Source of the DNA: Anas platyrhynchos
Taxonomy: Eukaryota > Chordata > Aves > Anseriformes > Anatidae
Direction of reading: 5' to 3'
DNA: 64,000 nucleotides
NCBI RefSeq assembly: GCF_047663525.1
Contig: NC_092588.1
Location: 144,589,001 to 144,653,000, forward strand
In this document: in pieces, positions 37,124 through 50,705 of the stretch
How the letters are laid out: the number at the start of each line of letters is the position of its first letter
How positions within the stretch are numbered: position 1 is the stretch's first letter
Position numbers and translations under genes: made by a program
Notes under the pieces: generated by a model
The model's database searches: none
The model's input: the letters and a program-made list of their open reading frames with translations, nothing else
What the model was told of the DNA's origin: nothing

Positions 37124-39265
37124 TCTACAGGACAGATGTCTCGCAGCCTGTGTTTGATAAGAAACCTGTGCAAAAGGCTTGCAAGTCATGTGCTGGGTGA
37201 TGGCACAAGGCTGGGTGAAGGGAAGGAAGGAAGAAAGGGAACAGCAGAGAGGAGAGCACTAAAGCAGTCCTTACGAATTACATATGGATACCACAATTAA
37301 AATAACCCTTGTGGGTTGCACTAAAATATAGCAAGGATCAAATCAATGCTGTGGCAGTCCCTGGACTTGAAGAACAGAAATTTGGCTTAAAGCAAATGAA
37401 CTGAATGTTCCCATGCTACAGCTGAAGGTCTGAATATAGATGCGGTGTAGTTCAAATCCTATTTCAGTACCGTGTTGGCTTCATGTCCAGGGGCGCTGCA
37501 GGAGACACCGTCCTCACAACGAGAAGGAGTGGTCGACATACTCATCTTTCTAAACTTTCTATACTATTATGATTTATTATGTCTCATTTTCAATCAGTCT
37601 GTTTTTATGATCCAAAAATAACTAAAGTGAATGCTTGGAGATGGGTGTTACGGTTAGTAACAGGCTAATTATAAATGGTGTAAACAAAATACGACTGGAG
37701 AGCAGAGAAACTTGCAGGGAATGTAGTAACAAGAAGATGGTTTGAACCTCACCAATTTAACAAAGAAAAACTGGTGAAAATTTGGAAAATTAATTCCACA
37801 TGGCCCAAGTCTCAGAGAACCAAGCCTTGAAGATTGTCATTTAGCTCTGCTGTTGCTTATGTGAATTTTACGGATGACCATGGAGCAAACATTTGAAACC
37901 ATACATTTTTCTATGCATTAATGAGGAAGTGAGCTGTTGAGAAAGGGAACATTAAGTGGAATTGAAAATATTTGAATTAGAGAAAGCAAATACTACTGGG
38001 TGTGGGGAGGGAAGGAAGCAGATCTGAACAACAAGTCGAAGTTCAAGCTGGATTTTGACAGGCCATATTTTTGTCAGGCGCCTTTGTTTCGGTTTAGCTT
38101 AAATGTAAATTATTTTGGAAAGATATTCTTTCCAAAGGAAGGTCAGCGTAAGCAAACTCATATAAACAATGTAGAAAGAAAATCTAAGCTGGTAACTCGT
38201 TCTGTGTGTGTTCTATGGTTGCAGGTAAAATTCACAGTGAAAAATACTTATTATTAGAAAGCACTATGGGAAGTCATTCAAGAACAGCAATTGATAGCAT
38301 CAATAAAAATAATTGAACTGACAGACATCTAAAGAATATGACAACCTTATTTTTGGGACCCCTCAAAAATTCAGGGCAATCCAGTGTATGCACACAATGA
38401 ATCCATCATATTTGATATAAAAGGTAACAAAAAATAATCGTGGTGACTATTACGAGTAAGAATGTTTCAGATTTATCCTCACAAGCAGCACACGACCCAA
38501 GACAGGCAATTTTACATTTTCACATCACTGACATCTTTTAATTCAGTTGATTTTGGCTTTCACTACCTCTGCAGATTCTTTCTAATATTGTAGTCACTTT
38601 TTCCTTAATATTTACCTCAGTAATTGAAGCAAAAAGTTATACAGACTTTTCAAAATGATTTAGAAAATCAATCAACTTGAACAAACCCAAGAAATATCCT
38701 GTAGACCAAAGGGTAAGTACCCATCCCCTTTCCTAACCAGTTGCACATTCTTTTGAATTAAGTCAAAATGCTTTAGGAAATTCAGGATTCTTTTTCTCTT
38801 AAACGAAACTTCTCTAAACCATGGACTATGTCTCTTACTTTTTCAATTAGTTGTATATTGACCAGAATAGCCAGCAAAAGATTCATCTGTAGCCCCTAGA
38901 CCCCTTTGCTGCCTTCATGATCCATCAGATGAGTCACTGCATAGTAATTTCTCCTGCAGAATCCAAACAGAGAAAAACCTGAGGATGAATTATTTCTTTC
39001 TAAGAGGACTTGAGCTGAATAGGTGATCATCATTAACTCTGTGCATAGGGCAGGAGTTTTCCATGTCATATCCTGAGGTTTTTGATTTAAATAGGGAAGT
39101 AAAAGGCAGCAGAGAATACCAGAAAATCCCACAATTTAGTCAATGTAGTATGTGATGGGCATAAGTGCACAGATACAAATTTATGCTAAAACTCAGAGAC
39201 TGTCCCCAATATCAAAGGGAAACTATGAGCTGTGTGTAGATTTCCCCAAACTATTACACTATGGT

Positions 39266-39267
<2 letters not shown>

Positions 39268-39314
<47 letters not shown>
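39268..39314. repeat. T-tract, 47 nt
   Basis: The longest homopolymer in the window, a pure T run on the + strand. Its length in the assembly should be treated as uncertain because such runs are prone to sequencing and replication slippage. Confidence 0.95.
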
Positions 39315-39315
<1 letters not shown>

Positions 39316-41902
39316 TATGTATGTTGTATTGGTGTATGCACAATACAACTAACAGCTGATCGGGCTGGGCACATCCTCCTATACAATGTTAATAATGGGG
39401 AAAAAATAAACATTGCACACAGCAGCATAAAATGATAAAGCAGCCAGTTTCCTAAATGAAAGATGAGATAAAGCTTGAGTCTGTAACTCAGGAAACACAT
39501 CAGCATTTTCATCACATGCAGCCTGGAATGCTGGCTATAAACAATAGGCCGGCAACACAAGGGGAGGAAAGGAGAGAATTACTTAGTCTAAACAATTTAT
39601 CTAAGAAAAGTTTAATGAGCTACTTCTGTATTTCAGTCCAAACACTGGGTTTTAATTCAAATGAGCAAGTTTTTTATGGCAGTGGCAAGGGGATTGTTGG
39701 CAGTGGTGGAAGGGAGAAGGCTGAGGGTTGTGCAGTGGGATTTTGTCAACACTTTGAAAACAGGGATTGCTGCATCCTGGGACAGGAGAGGAAGAGAGAA
39801 ATATCTGCAAGGTTATTTACCCTTTCCCCTGACCTTCCACATTGTTTGGTCTCAGTGATCCATCTTTTCCTATTTAATTGCATCCAGCTCTGAAGATGCT
39901 TCGATGGAAGAGAACACAGGATATTAAGATGGAGAAAAAGAGCACAAAAACTCTCTCAGTCTGAGTTATCATGGCCAGTCAAATTTATGTGAGGTGTAAG
40001 TTTCTCTCTGTGGCAAAAATACATTAAAAACATTATGACAAAGGTCTCACGAGCTCTGTAATATGAAGCACTACAAAGACTGCCCAAAGTCTTATTTATT
40101 TATTTTTATTACCTTAGAGCCTTGCATTCTCTGCCTTGGAGCAGGATCCAGTCATAGCAGCCACAACACAAAATGACAGGCCCTGTCCCAAAGACTGCAG
40201 AATTGGGCTGCAGAAGCAGTGGTAAAACAGAGCAAACAGGAATACAAACAACATACAAGTGGAGCCCATGGGCCTAGATGAAAACTTGTGCCCTTTGTCT
40301 CCTTGCAGGGATGGTGGAGTTGGCAGCAAGGAGGTGTTTGGAAGAAAGGATTTAGTTTGGAGAGAAGGTAACAGGCCCAGGATTAGAAAGACAGGTAGAT
40401 CTGTGGTGCAATGGCATGGTAGATGAATTGGGGTTCAGAAGTGAATCTTTTAAGGCCTAAACACTGTTTCCTGGGCTTTCATCTTCCTTGAGCTTGAACC
40501 TCTGTGGTGAGACCCAGAAGGACCCAGAAGGTATAAATCCATAGCAAACTGTATAATCACTATGGCAAACTTGCAGGTATGTCAGAGAAACTCTGATAAA
40601 CTTCCTCATAACAACAACAACAAAAAAAAAGCTGGGTTAATAAGGCTCCAGTCCATCAGATTTAATGTGAAACTGCCTCCTCCAGGCTGCAGAGGGAGGA
40701 TTCCCAGTGCTTATTCCCTGGTGTGAATTGAGGGCACCCAAATGCCCAAACCAAATCCAGGTACAGATTTTGGTCTGAAAGTTTCCAGGGTACGTAAGTG
40801 GAGATGCCTTGATCCCAGCTGTCTTTCCTCCTTGGAAGATCGGCCTCATTTCTGAGCACATATCAGGGGAGCTGGAAAAAAAATCAGAGCTATGACAATA
40901 TTTGGCAAACTTCCCATGCTTTCAAACGGCTTTTAAAACATAATGCTTTCAATGCACGTATTGCTAGGTAACACTGAGGCTGAAACCTTAATTTCAAGGT
41001 AATTAAGTTATTGTTCCTAACCATCAGGATTTCACTGACATGGGCCAAGGGCCTCTGAGAACCAGAGATCCCAGTATAACAATTGAATTATAATTTTGGA
41101 AATTTCTGGAGTTCTGTGCATATTTATACATCACTGCTTACAGTCAACTATTTGTTTTAAGGAAGTGGAGTCTGGAATGGAAACAATAGGCTGAATTCTT
41201 TGCTAAATTGACAGAAAGTGTTATGCCAATTCACAGGACCTAATTGGCTAGTTTGAAGAAATATCTGGACACTGAGGAAAAAGCATTCACAGATCCCTGC
41301 AAAGCTATCCTATGCCTCCACAGGGAACAGTCTCTTGCCTGTGGGCATTGCAGTTGTCCTTGTCCCACCTGGAGACTTCATGCAGACCTCTCTGCAAGTC
41401 ATACGCAGGTGTGCTATATACCATTAAACTGACTTATGGGGAACACTCAAACCTTTTCTTTATGTATGTTTAAGGGAGAATGGAAAAAAAAATAGTTCTT
41501 TGGAGGTGAAGTAATGGCAAATATCTTAGAGTTGAAAAAGGGAGGCCAAGATTTAGACCTCAGCAAGCTTGCCAGTGGAATAAGCTCTGCTATGTAGGAT
41601 ATGAATAAAGTTCCTCTCGATGCATAACACTGTTTTATGATCCCTTGGAAGAGGAAAACCATCTTGCCAGCACAAGAATTCTCGTATCAACAGTATTGAA
41701 TGATTCAACAGAAAAGCCTTGATGAAGTGAAAGCCAAGAATATTAAGGATGATGAGGCCCCCTTTTCACACTGATTTTAGAAGCAATGTGAGTTGGTAAG
41801 AAGAGACAGTACCAAAGTTTTTTGGCTTTAAATATCTTAGGAAATATTTTCTAGCTTGTGAGGAGAATTCATATTTTTGGATAAAAGCTTTTCCAAGAAA
41901 AC

Positions 41903-41939
41903 AAACCAAGAAAGTATAGAAAAACCAAGAAAGTATAGA
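41903..41939. repeat. 18-bp perfect tandem duplication
   Basis: AAACCAAGAAAGTATAGA occurs twice, one base apart (period 19), with no mismatch, so the duplication is recent. Confidence 0.95.
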
Positions 41940-44900
41940 ATTATGTTCTAATTTGGAAGATTGTGATTGTTCTGCCAGATGGCAGGACTTTTAACTGTGC
42001 CATAAGATAGGCTAAACTGAAAATATAGTAATAGCAGAATATGTCTTACAAATTATGTGTTATGGAAATCAATCAGCTCAAAACTCCTTAAAAATTTTAA
42101 TAAAAATATGATTATCATCTCAAGAAGTAACTAATGACCTGATTGAGATTTTAGTGTGTGCTTGAATGTATAATTCTGACCAGATGTCACTAAAGATGGA
42201 CATGCTTTTAGCATATGTGGTATACAAAAATATTTCATCAAGATTCTTCTCCAAAAATAAAAAATAAAAAACACATAAAGAACTGTTCTGCATTCTCCTG
42301 CCCTTCCATCAGCCTTCCCCCAGACCCATTCCCACCACACACATTCCCACTAAGAGTTTGTAGCAATATGTCACAACCACTCTGTTACTCTGCTTCAGTG
42401 TGAGAATTTGCTATGAAAAAAAAAAAAAAGAAAATAATTAAAGCCATATATTGTCAGTGTAGTCTAATGGAGCTTGCGATTGTTCTCAGTTGAGCTTAAC
42501 GAGATAGTAAGCAATACTTTTGCCTAAATACAAAGTGGGAAAAAGCAATAGAGAGACTTTAAAAAAAGAAAGATTAAGACAGAACATATTAGAGATGAAA
42601 CAAGTAGAATGTACAGTTTGCATCACATGCTACAGCTTGCATTAACTGCACTCCATAAAGGATCAACATCATGAGCAAAGCTGTTTTTCCTACCAGATAA
42701 TTAAACTGAATACATTCTGGGGTATGATTCAGCTACGTTGTTTTTTTTATGTGGTATGAGGCCAGATTCTGAGCACCTGCCATCATTATTTAGGCAAAGA
42801 AAAACCTTGTGAGTGGGTGTTTAGTCTTGGCAGGGGGAATGCAGGTTGCTGAAATGAGGTGTATAGGCATATGCAAGCACTGCAGAGACAGAGCACCCCT
42901 GAAGATCTATGTAGCACATGTGGATGAAATGTTTTTTCCAGGTTTAAATCAGGAGCTTAGTAGCTTATGTAGGTTGATGTAGGCCTCCCATATGTGGAAC
43001 AGAGTGCTCTGAGACCAGCCAACATCACACGCTAAGGCTCAGGATGGTGAAGAGGTGCCTGACACATGGCTGAATTTAAAGTTGGTGTCCTAATGATTTG
43101 GAATTAGTGTATACATATGTTTATTTTTCCCAGTAGGTGCCCAGTTGCTGAGGATTTGATGTCCTTTGCTTACCTTGGAGCCGTTCAGGAAACAGCCAGG
43201 CATTTATTTCTTCAAGAAGCATCTGTACTTCCCAGGCTAGTACCTTCAACAATGGCCTCCAGGACAGTCTGAGCAAGGCAGTGCTCTCTGACCCTCCTGC
43301 TGGGGCAGAGTCACCATACACCAGGAAATGCAAGACATGCAGGAGAATGAGCAAAAGAGGCTTTGGGACCTGATCCCAGTCCAACCTCATGTTGTGCCCA
43401 GTGGCTCTCAACGGGAAGCACAAGTGGTCTCTGGCTCTGAGCACAACGAGGTCCAAGTACACTCTTCTCCCTCATGTATGTTTTAAGCAGAGGGAAATGC
43501 TGCAGTGTCTGCCTGTGCCCAGCAGCCTGGGATAGTTTGCCTCAGCCTTCCAGGTTTCTGGGATGGGCAGTTCCAGTGTGCTGAGACAGACCGCCTCAGG
43601 GCTGCCCATCCTCACACATGGTGACCCCTTCTCATACCTGAGCCCTGCTGTGTGTGGACGTTGGCAGACACTTGTTCTATGTACTCCAAAGGGGCAACAA
43701 TTCTCATTTACACAACACAGCTATGAAGAAAATCTTCATATGCATGAACAACTGAGTTTGATGGAGACCCTTCGCTTGGGGTCAAGAGGCTGCAAAAATG
43801 TCCCAGTGCTTTTGCATGTTAAAATAAGGCAAAGAGCTGAAGATTCTGAAGAAAGGGTGGTTTTGTTTGTTTGATTTTTTTTTTTGAGAGAAAACACAGC
43901 TGATAGCATTTATTTGTTATTGCCCTTTAAGTGGCCTTAACAGTGTCTTTCTAGTCATCTCAGCTCTTATCACCATTGTGTCTGAATGGCTGATGTGAGT
44001 TTATTGCAATGGTTGTATATTTGTGGACAAGTTTATTATTTAACAGCTCAATTTAAAAGATCTTACACTGCTATTAAGATGAGATGTGTGAATCAAAACC
44101 ACAAAGTTTGTCTAGTAAAGGCTGAAAAGAAAAATAAGTATAATGATTCATTTTCTGTATGCATACTTTAAAAGAGAAAAGTTGAAATCATTTAGGAGAA
44201 AGGACAAAGAAAATGGCAATGAGCTAAAGCCAGCTTTCCAAAGACTGAATTTACATTGGCTGTTTTTGAGATTTTTGGAATTTGTGTTGTGAGGGAGAAG
44301 GGCTTGTGCAGACTCCTCTTACATCTCCATGAGCTCTGTTCCTCTTTGCCTCTGGATACTTAATTATATGTGAATATTTTAACAGGAAAAAACAGCATAT
44401 GGCTAAACCAGGTCAAAGAAGGTTTATGCAGCTTTCCCATGTAATTTACAGGAAGAGTTTGTGAAAAAAAAATCATTTCTTGCTTTTCCTGCTTCTAAGT
44501 AGCTGAAATGTGTGTCCTTCTTGCCTCTGGTTTATCCAGAATATTTATGGATATGTTTACTTATTAATGAAATTTCTTAAAAGCAGACATAAGACCCACT
44601 TCCATTCTCCAAACCACTTACAGTAACTGTATCATCTTTCTGCATCTACTGCTTACTTGGAGACTACAAGTTCCAGGAAAAAGATGTGTGGGTGTTAGCA
44701 GGGAGTGGGCAGGGAGAAGAATTGCTTTGATTTGCATAAGGCAATGTGTTTTCCAAAAAGTTTTGTGCTTGCAGGATGAATGCTGCAGCCCTCCCAGGCT
44801 TCTCCAAGACCTCTTTATGCAGTATGTGAGGTGGTGGTGTGTCAAATGGTGCAACATGGATGCAGAAGGGCTAAGGCAGCCCTAAAGCAGGCAGCAGGCA

Positions 44901-47900
44901 TTCTTCTGGCACAGGGCTCCTGCAATGGATAATCAGGTACCACACAAACCCACATCTGGCAAATGTGGTCATGAGGCTGGAGAGAGAATGTGTGTTTGTC
45001 CTGAGTGAGCTGTGAAAAAAATGTATGAATGTAATATTTCATCCTTGGTCTGGCAAGACAGGTGAGTGTGCAATGGAAATGACAGTGTTGTGAGTGCCAG
45101 TTCACAAGGTCCTACATCTGTGGTGTAGTGCAATCATACAGCCTTCAGTATTTGTGAATTAACACTGAATTTTTCAGAATATTCTAGGGAATCTCAACAA
45201 CTAGCCCCAAAGCACTCATGTGAGAGTTTTCTATGCTTTTCCTCCCAGCTGTCCTCTAAACAATAAAGAAAATGAAGGAAGGAGATGAACAAATAGATGG
45301 TATTCTTCTTCTCTACGCTCCCATTACACACAGAAGTAAACCTCTTTAGAGCTGGTGTGTGTGGTGCTAAGCTTTTCTTCCCAAGGCTTGCAAATTACAG
45401 ATGAGCCCCTTTGCGGTACTAGATAACTGAAGCATGCAAACAGCTCACAGGCATATGTGGCTCAAACAGTTTTCATGGGAATGAACGGAGGGGCTAGGGT
45501 TTTAGTGGGAGAGAAAACATCATGGAAACATACAGAGAAAAAGAGAGGGAAAAAGGCCACAGAGGAAAAGCAGGTTATGGCATAGGAAAAAAAGTTGATG
45601 GAGAGCTTTCCAAGCAGAAAGTTGGCTGAAAAGAGGCTTGGAACCGTGACAGAAAAACATAATTCCTCCTTGACTCTTGTTCTGTTAAGGAAGACAGGCT
45701 GCTATATGCTATTTCTAAATGAGGAGGCTTGCATCATAGAAATAATTTATTTTCTCTTCTCAGAAAAAAAAAAAAAATCCACACAGGGTCCCAGTTTGGC
45801 TCAAAGAGTTTAGGTCAAACAGATAAAAAATATTTATCGAGACTTTGCTAATTGTGTCTTTACAGTGTGCCCTTGCTGGGGTTTATCAATGCCAAGAGCA
45901 TGTTATAATTCTAGAAGGAGGGCGGCAAGGGAGCCCTAATAAATAAGTTACAGGGAAATTTATGCTTCCAGCCACCTGCTACCCAGTCAACTGTGTTAAT
46001 GCCTGGCAAAATCGAAGTCCCAGTGAGATTTCCTGTCTCCTGAATATTAGTTTCCCCTGTAGTAGGTAGATACCTCTCTAATGGGTTTCTGGCCACCTGC
46101 AGACCTGTCCAGCTGGGTAAATTGCACTGCATTGTAATGAACCTGCTTAAGCAACCAGAAGGAAAGTTGCTTCAAAATTATTTCCATAATGGGGGAAAAA
46201 ATTAATTAAAATATTATGCTCTTAAATAGCAAATAGAACAGCTAGAAAACTGAAAGCACTTATTAGTAGCTTGTCTTTTTGTCCTATTTTAAATGCTAAT
46301 GAATATAGCTGATGATACCTATTGCAGGTCATATTATCAGGGCATACTAAGTTGTGTGATCTGTGCAGTAAGACATATGGGGACATTGCAGGCATTATCT
46401 GGACATGCTGTTTGGATATTTTATTAAAACATTTTCTAGACACTTTGTAATGCACCTGGAGCCTAATGTATTCATAGTTAATAAATTCTAATGGATATAT
46501 AAATTTGCAAAGGAGGCAAGGTCAGTGAGAAGGTAGATGTATCCCATAAATAGCACACTCCAGAGACTTGTCTATAAGATGACAAATTTCACCCTCCTTT
46601 CCTTTTCACCCCCTTAGAAATACTCATGGGAAAAGTAGCTGGGGAATCCAATGGATATGTGACTCATAGAAACATCAAGGATGAATGGAAAGGAAAATAA
46701 CCTAGTTTCTCACACTGCTTTGTGACTTGTCACAGAAGATGAAGTGGCAAATCCTCATAGAAAAGATTTTCCAATGTGTCAAAGGTGACAACAGGGACAA
46801 CCATCTCTGACCATATAAGCTGGTAAGATGCAGTTCTTTCTGGAAAATTCTCACCTTCAGGGTAAGGAGGTGAGTAGCCCAACACACAAGCCAGCTCCTG
46901 TGTACAAGCGACTGGGGAAATCTTAATCGATAAGCATAACCTAGAAGGATATATTCCTGCCTCCTATTTTTCTATTGCAGTTTTATTATTGCAGATCCAT
47001 ATTTTAATCTGTGTATGACAAAATGAAATGGTTCTTATGTGTTATTCCTATTTTGTATAGTAATAAAATGATTTGCTATCACTGGGTAGGCATTAGGTAT
47101 TGTAAGTTCAGTTATTATGATTGCTGGACACCTCTTAGAATACCATGCACTGCAAGGATGGTCAAGAGTGTCCCCAGTCTGTAAAGTAGTGTCCATTTTT
47201 CTGCAAATGCATGCTGTAAACTGGTAGGTTTGTCTCTCTGCACTGGAGAGGAGAGTTTTCCATGTTCTAGATCTGGATATCACTTTGTTTGCATTGGGAT
47301 GCCTCAGCTGGGATGGGATGCTTGCCTGCCTCTTACTACCATTTCCCACCTGAGTTCCAGTGGCTCTCCTTGCAGCCAGGGTCATGGGCTGACTCTGGGT
47401 TGCAGAGATATGCTGCAAGACAGAAAAGATGTTACATTTTCAGAGAGGAAACACTTTTGCAGCCTTTTTTGTAATCACTAAAAGAGGTGGGAAGAAATGC
47501 TGGAACTATGATCTCCCATGATCCTACCACATGGCACAATTTCCCTGTGACAATGGTAAATTTGACGATGGTAAATTTACTGTCGCATTCTGTTGCATTG
47601 GGGTTTTTGCTTTTGAATTTTGCTCTGATTGAGTAAATATTCTGATTCTGTCTGGGCTTGTCATCCTTCTAGATTCCCTTGATTTTTTTTAAACGAACCT
47701 CTGTGTTCAGGCATTGCTCACTGGGCAAATACTCCTGAATGCCAGAATGAAATAGTCAGCAGTTAGTAACAGCAACAAACAAACTCCAGGCCAATTTCTG
47801 CTCTGAAAATTAAAATATAGCAGCTTTTACTACCATTTCTTAGTCTCTGCTCCTTTTGTGATCTTTCTACAGATACATGAAATGTGGTTAATTAACCTGC

Positions 47901-49397
47901 CATCACCTTCTTTTCTGTGAATCAGTAGTCACGCTATCTGCTCTGCGTGCTGAAGTTTTTCAGTGATGTATGTTCCTCCCTGCACTGACATTTTATTTAA
48001 CCTCTTCATAATCTACTAACTTAATTCAGTTTTGCATACTTTTTTTCTTGTATGCTGGTATTTCTAGTTCTTTCCTGTTCTTTCTATTCATTTTGAAGTA
48101 GATAACCCACATTAGTGTGAGATGACCCAGTCGGTCATTCTTTCAGTTTGTTTCTTTGGTGGAACTTGGCCGTGCTTTTCTGGAAGGTAAGGCTTCTCTA
48201 CCTTTGCAGGTATATTTCACAACTGGAATTCGGAAACTATATATATTTTCTTGACAGTTTTTCTGTTATCCTAAATTTAATGAAAAAGAAAACTACAAAA
48301 GGAGAACATTTGCATTTAATAAAGAAGCTACGAAAAAATGAAGCTTGAAAATGTCGTCTTGTTTGAGACAGCCTTAGGGTAGTGAAATTAGTAAGTAAAA
48401 TTTAGATAAAACAGAGAAAGATAGCTACCACTGCAATGCAGTGAAATGGAATTAAGGAGTCTGAGTGATTCTTTCTTGTAAAGGTCAACATCATCGACTG
48501 AGTTTTTGTGAACCTAATAAATTCTAAGATATGCTATAAATAGGAGCATCTCAAGGGCAATACTTAAGTCATTCAATTGAAAAATGGGACAAAATAAATA
48601 GTAAAATGATAATGAGAAATGGCAAATCAAGTTAAAATGGTACGTTTAGACCTGACTTTCTTGATAATACAATTTTAAAATGTTACCACATCAATTCCTA
48701 TTTATAATGCGCTTTGGAAAGAGATTAACTGACTTTGGATACAAACTCGGTTTCTACGCAGGTTTTCAGTAATGCCAACACTGTATGTATTTGACTATTT
48801 TTAAAGGCTGTCACAGTAATGAAAATCTCCGTTTACATATTTAAAATCTTGTGTGAATTTTAACCTGTAAATCAAATGTTATATGAAAAAAGGAACCAAT
48901 GTTTTACTGTGTTACATTCTAGACAGAGTTACAATGTTTTATCTAATTTTTAGCTGATAAAAATGTAATTTATTAGTAAGGAGGATAATTGGTCAGAAGC
49001 TTGTGATAAATTATGTCAAACTGTATTTTTAAATAAAGAATTCAGGGAATTCATTTATTCAGTGACCTGTAGGAGATGAAATTAAACGAATACAGAGATC
49101 TATTCCAGCTTTAAATTATATTCACAGCTTTATAAAAGTACCCCACCAATTGTGTATTATATCATTTTCATTTTTATACAATATTTTTATAATTCTAAAT
49201 TAGCTAGATCTCAAACATTATTGTCAAAAGTAATGGTTTATTCCTACTGGTTCTAAAGAACCAATATGTTTAATATTTCAAGCAGAAAATAGAAAAAGGC
49301 ACCAAGTGAAAAGACATTCCTGAAGATGGGCAGTGGTGAGTCTGGAGGGGAGGCTGGTTTTCAGAGTGACAGGACAGTCTTTGTCTATCCATTCACT

Positions 49398-49417
49398 TTA
49401 TTTCATGCCATCATATG

Positions 49418-49461
<44 letters not shown>

Positions 49462-49553
49462 GAATTAACATCAAAGTTCTTCATGGCTTCCACAGTCTTT
49501 GATATTTCTGCCTTTACAGAGCCATTCTTCTGTATGGGGTGGTCTTTCTCATC
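49398..49553 (-). other. Candidate minus-strand exon with a poly-Lys run, or a retrocopy end
   Basis: On the minus strand a pyrimidine-rich acceptor (CCCCCCTAGTCCTATCCCTTTAG) is followed by a 51-codon open frame. It begins DEKDHPIQKNGSVKAE, continues with charged helical residues to VNSLL, then has about eleven Lys codons from a 34-nt A-run, and ends PAYDGMK before a TAA that overlaps an AATAAA. The other two frames close early. It could be a genuine terminal exon with an expanded A-run, or a retroposed fragment ending in poly(A). The orientation is against the rightward skew. The product is not recognised. Confidence 0.25.
49422..49455. repeat. T-tract, 34 nt
   Basis: A pure T run on the + strand. 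On the minus strand it directly follows an open frame that comes after a strong splice acceptor at 49553, which makes it look like a poly(A) tail or poly-Lys run in that orientation. Confidence 0.95.
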
Positions 49554-50194
49554 CTAAAGGGATAGGACTAGGGGGGATTTTTGTGAACAATATCTTTCTC
49601 TAGGAAACTTTGCAATGTTTCCTAAATATGATCAGACTTCAGACTGGTCTTTTCTCATAAAGAAGAATGTCTGTAACCCATGATCAGCCTCCAGAATGCT
49701 CTGTTCCCAGCTCTGTCCTGACTGTAAAACCTCCTCTTGTGGCTTGATCAAGTAATTATATCATCAGGAGATGAGCAGGGACTGAAAAAGGGATTTTTGC
49801 TGCGGCCTGCTGTCTGGATCAGTGCAGGGGAGAAACAGCTGCCTCCTGGCCTGGTTGGCTCCTTTTTGTGTGCTGTACCTCCCACTGAAGACATACTAGC
49901 TTTACCAGCCAACCATGTACACACTTCTCTTGGGCAAAGCAAAGGCTTAGTAGCTGGTGAGATGGAGGGTGAAAATGCAGAGGAAAGGTTGGCAGCCCGA
50001 GGTCTTTCTGCAGAAAGGGGTGGACCAATAAAATGCAATCATCACATGGAAAGTGAAGGTTATGCTCCAAGGGACAAGCAAGCATTATATTCTGTGCTAA
50101 AAGGTATTGCCCACTAGACTTCATCCCTTTCCAGATCATTTGCTGTTGCACACAGATTAATATTTTCTACTGTTGTCCCTAATAACAGTTTGGA

Positions 50195-50576
50195 GAAAAG
50201 GGGTGCCAAGAAGTGATCTTGTTGCTCTCTGCAACTTCCTGAGAAGGTGAAATGGAAAGGGAGGCGGCAGTCTCTTCTTCCTGGGAAGCAATGATAGAAC
50301 ACCTGGGAATGGCACAAAGCTGCACCATGGGAAGTTCAGACTAGAAATTAGGAAACTTTTCTTTACCATGATAGTGGTCAAACTCTGGAACAGGCTTTCT
50401 TATGAGGTGGTTGATGTCCCATGCCTGACAGTCTTCAAGAGGCATTTGGATAATGCCCTTAACAATATGCTTTAACATTTGGTTAGCCCTGAACATGCTT
50501 TTTCATAAGCCCTGAAGTGGTTAGGAAGTTGAACTTCATGATCTGTGTAGGTCCCTTCCAACTGAACTATTCTAAT
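50195..50576 (+). mobile_element. CR1 LINE fragment, 3' end, plus strand
   Basis: The segment matches the avian CR1 3' region in sense orientation: GATCTTGTTGCTCTCTGCAAC, GGAAGTTCAGACTAGAAATTAGG, GGTCAAACTCTGGAACAGG, AAGAGGCATTTGGATAATGCCC, and finally GTAGGTCCCTTCCAACTGAAC followed by TATTCTAA. It is 5'-truncated, with the start near 50195 uncertain, and moderately diverged. No open reverse transcriptase remains. An A-rich AAAC-type simple repeat lies directly downstream. Confidence 0.93.
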
Positions 50577-50590
50577 TTATTACTGTATTT

Positions 50591-50705
50591 AAAAAAACAA
50601 CAACAAAAACAAACAAAACAACAAAAACAAATAAAACAAACAAACAAACAATAAAACAAGCACACAAACAAAACAAAAGAAATGAAACATAACTTCAAAA
50701 AACCC
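50591..50705 (+). repeat. A-rich (AAAC)n/(CAA)n simple repeat after CR1
   Basis: About 115 bases made almost only of A and C, with CAA, CAAA and CAAAA spacing, begin roughly 15 bases after the CR1 3' end. CR1 does not normally carry a poly(A) tail, so this is more likely a microsatellite that grew beside the element than its tail. Confidence 0.9.

Larger units (their letters stand above)
34461..49397. other. Long non-coding stretch, probable intron
   Basis: Apart from the G-run array, the T-tracts, the tandem duplication and the CTCF-like site, I see only unique AT-rich DNA. The longest open frames are about 145 codons at 39456-39893 (plus) and 113 codons at 43121-43462 (minus). Neither has domain features or splice support. 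Confidence 0.5.

Noticed and set aside
43121..43462. 113-codon minus-strand frame with a Leu-rich segment (LLLILLHVLHFLVYG)
   Set aside because: It suggests a membrane segment, but there is no start context, acceptor or known family, and the length is within chance expectation.
49737..50117. 126-codon plus-strand open frame
   Set aside because: Two minus-strand frames are also open across the same bases. There is no recognisable domain and no promoter. It directly precedes a CR1 copy and is probably chance.
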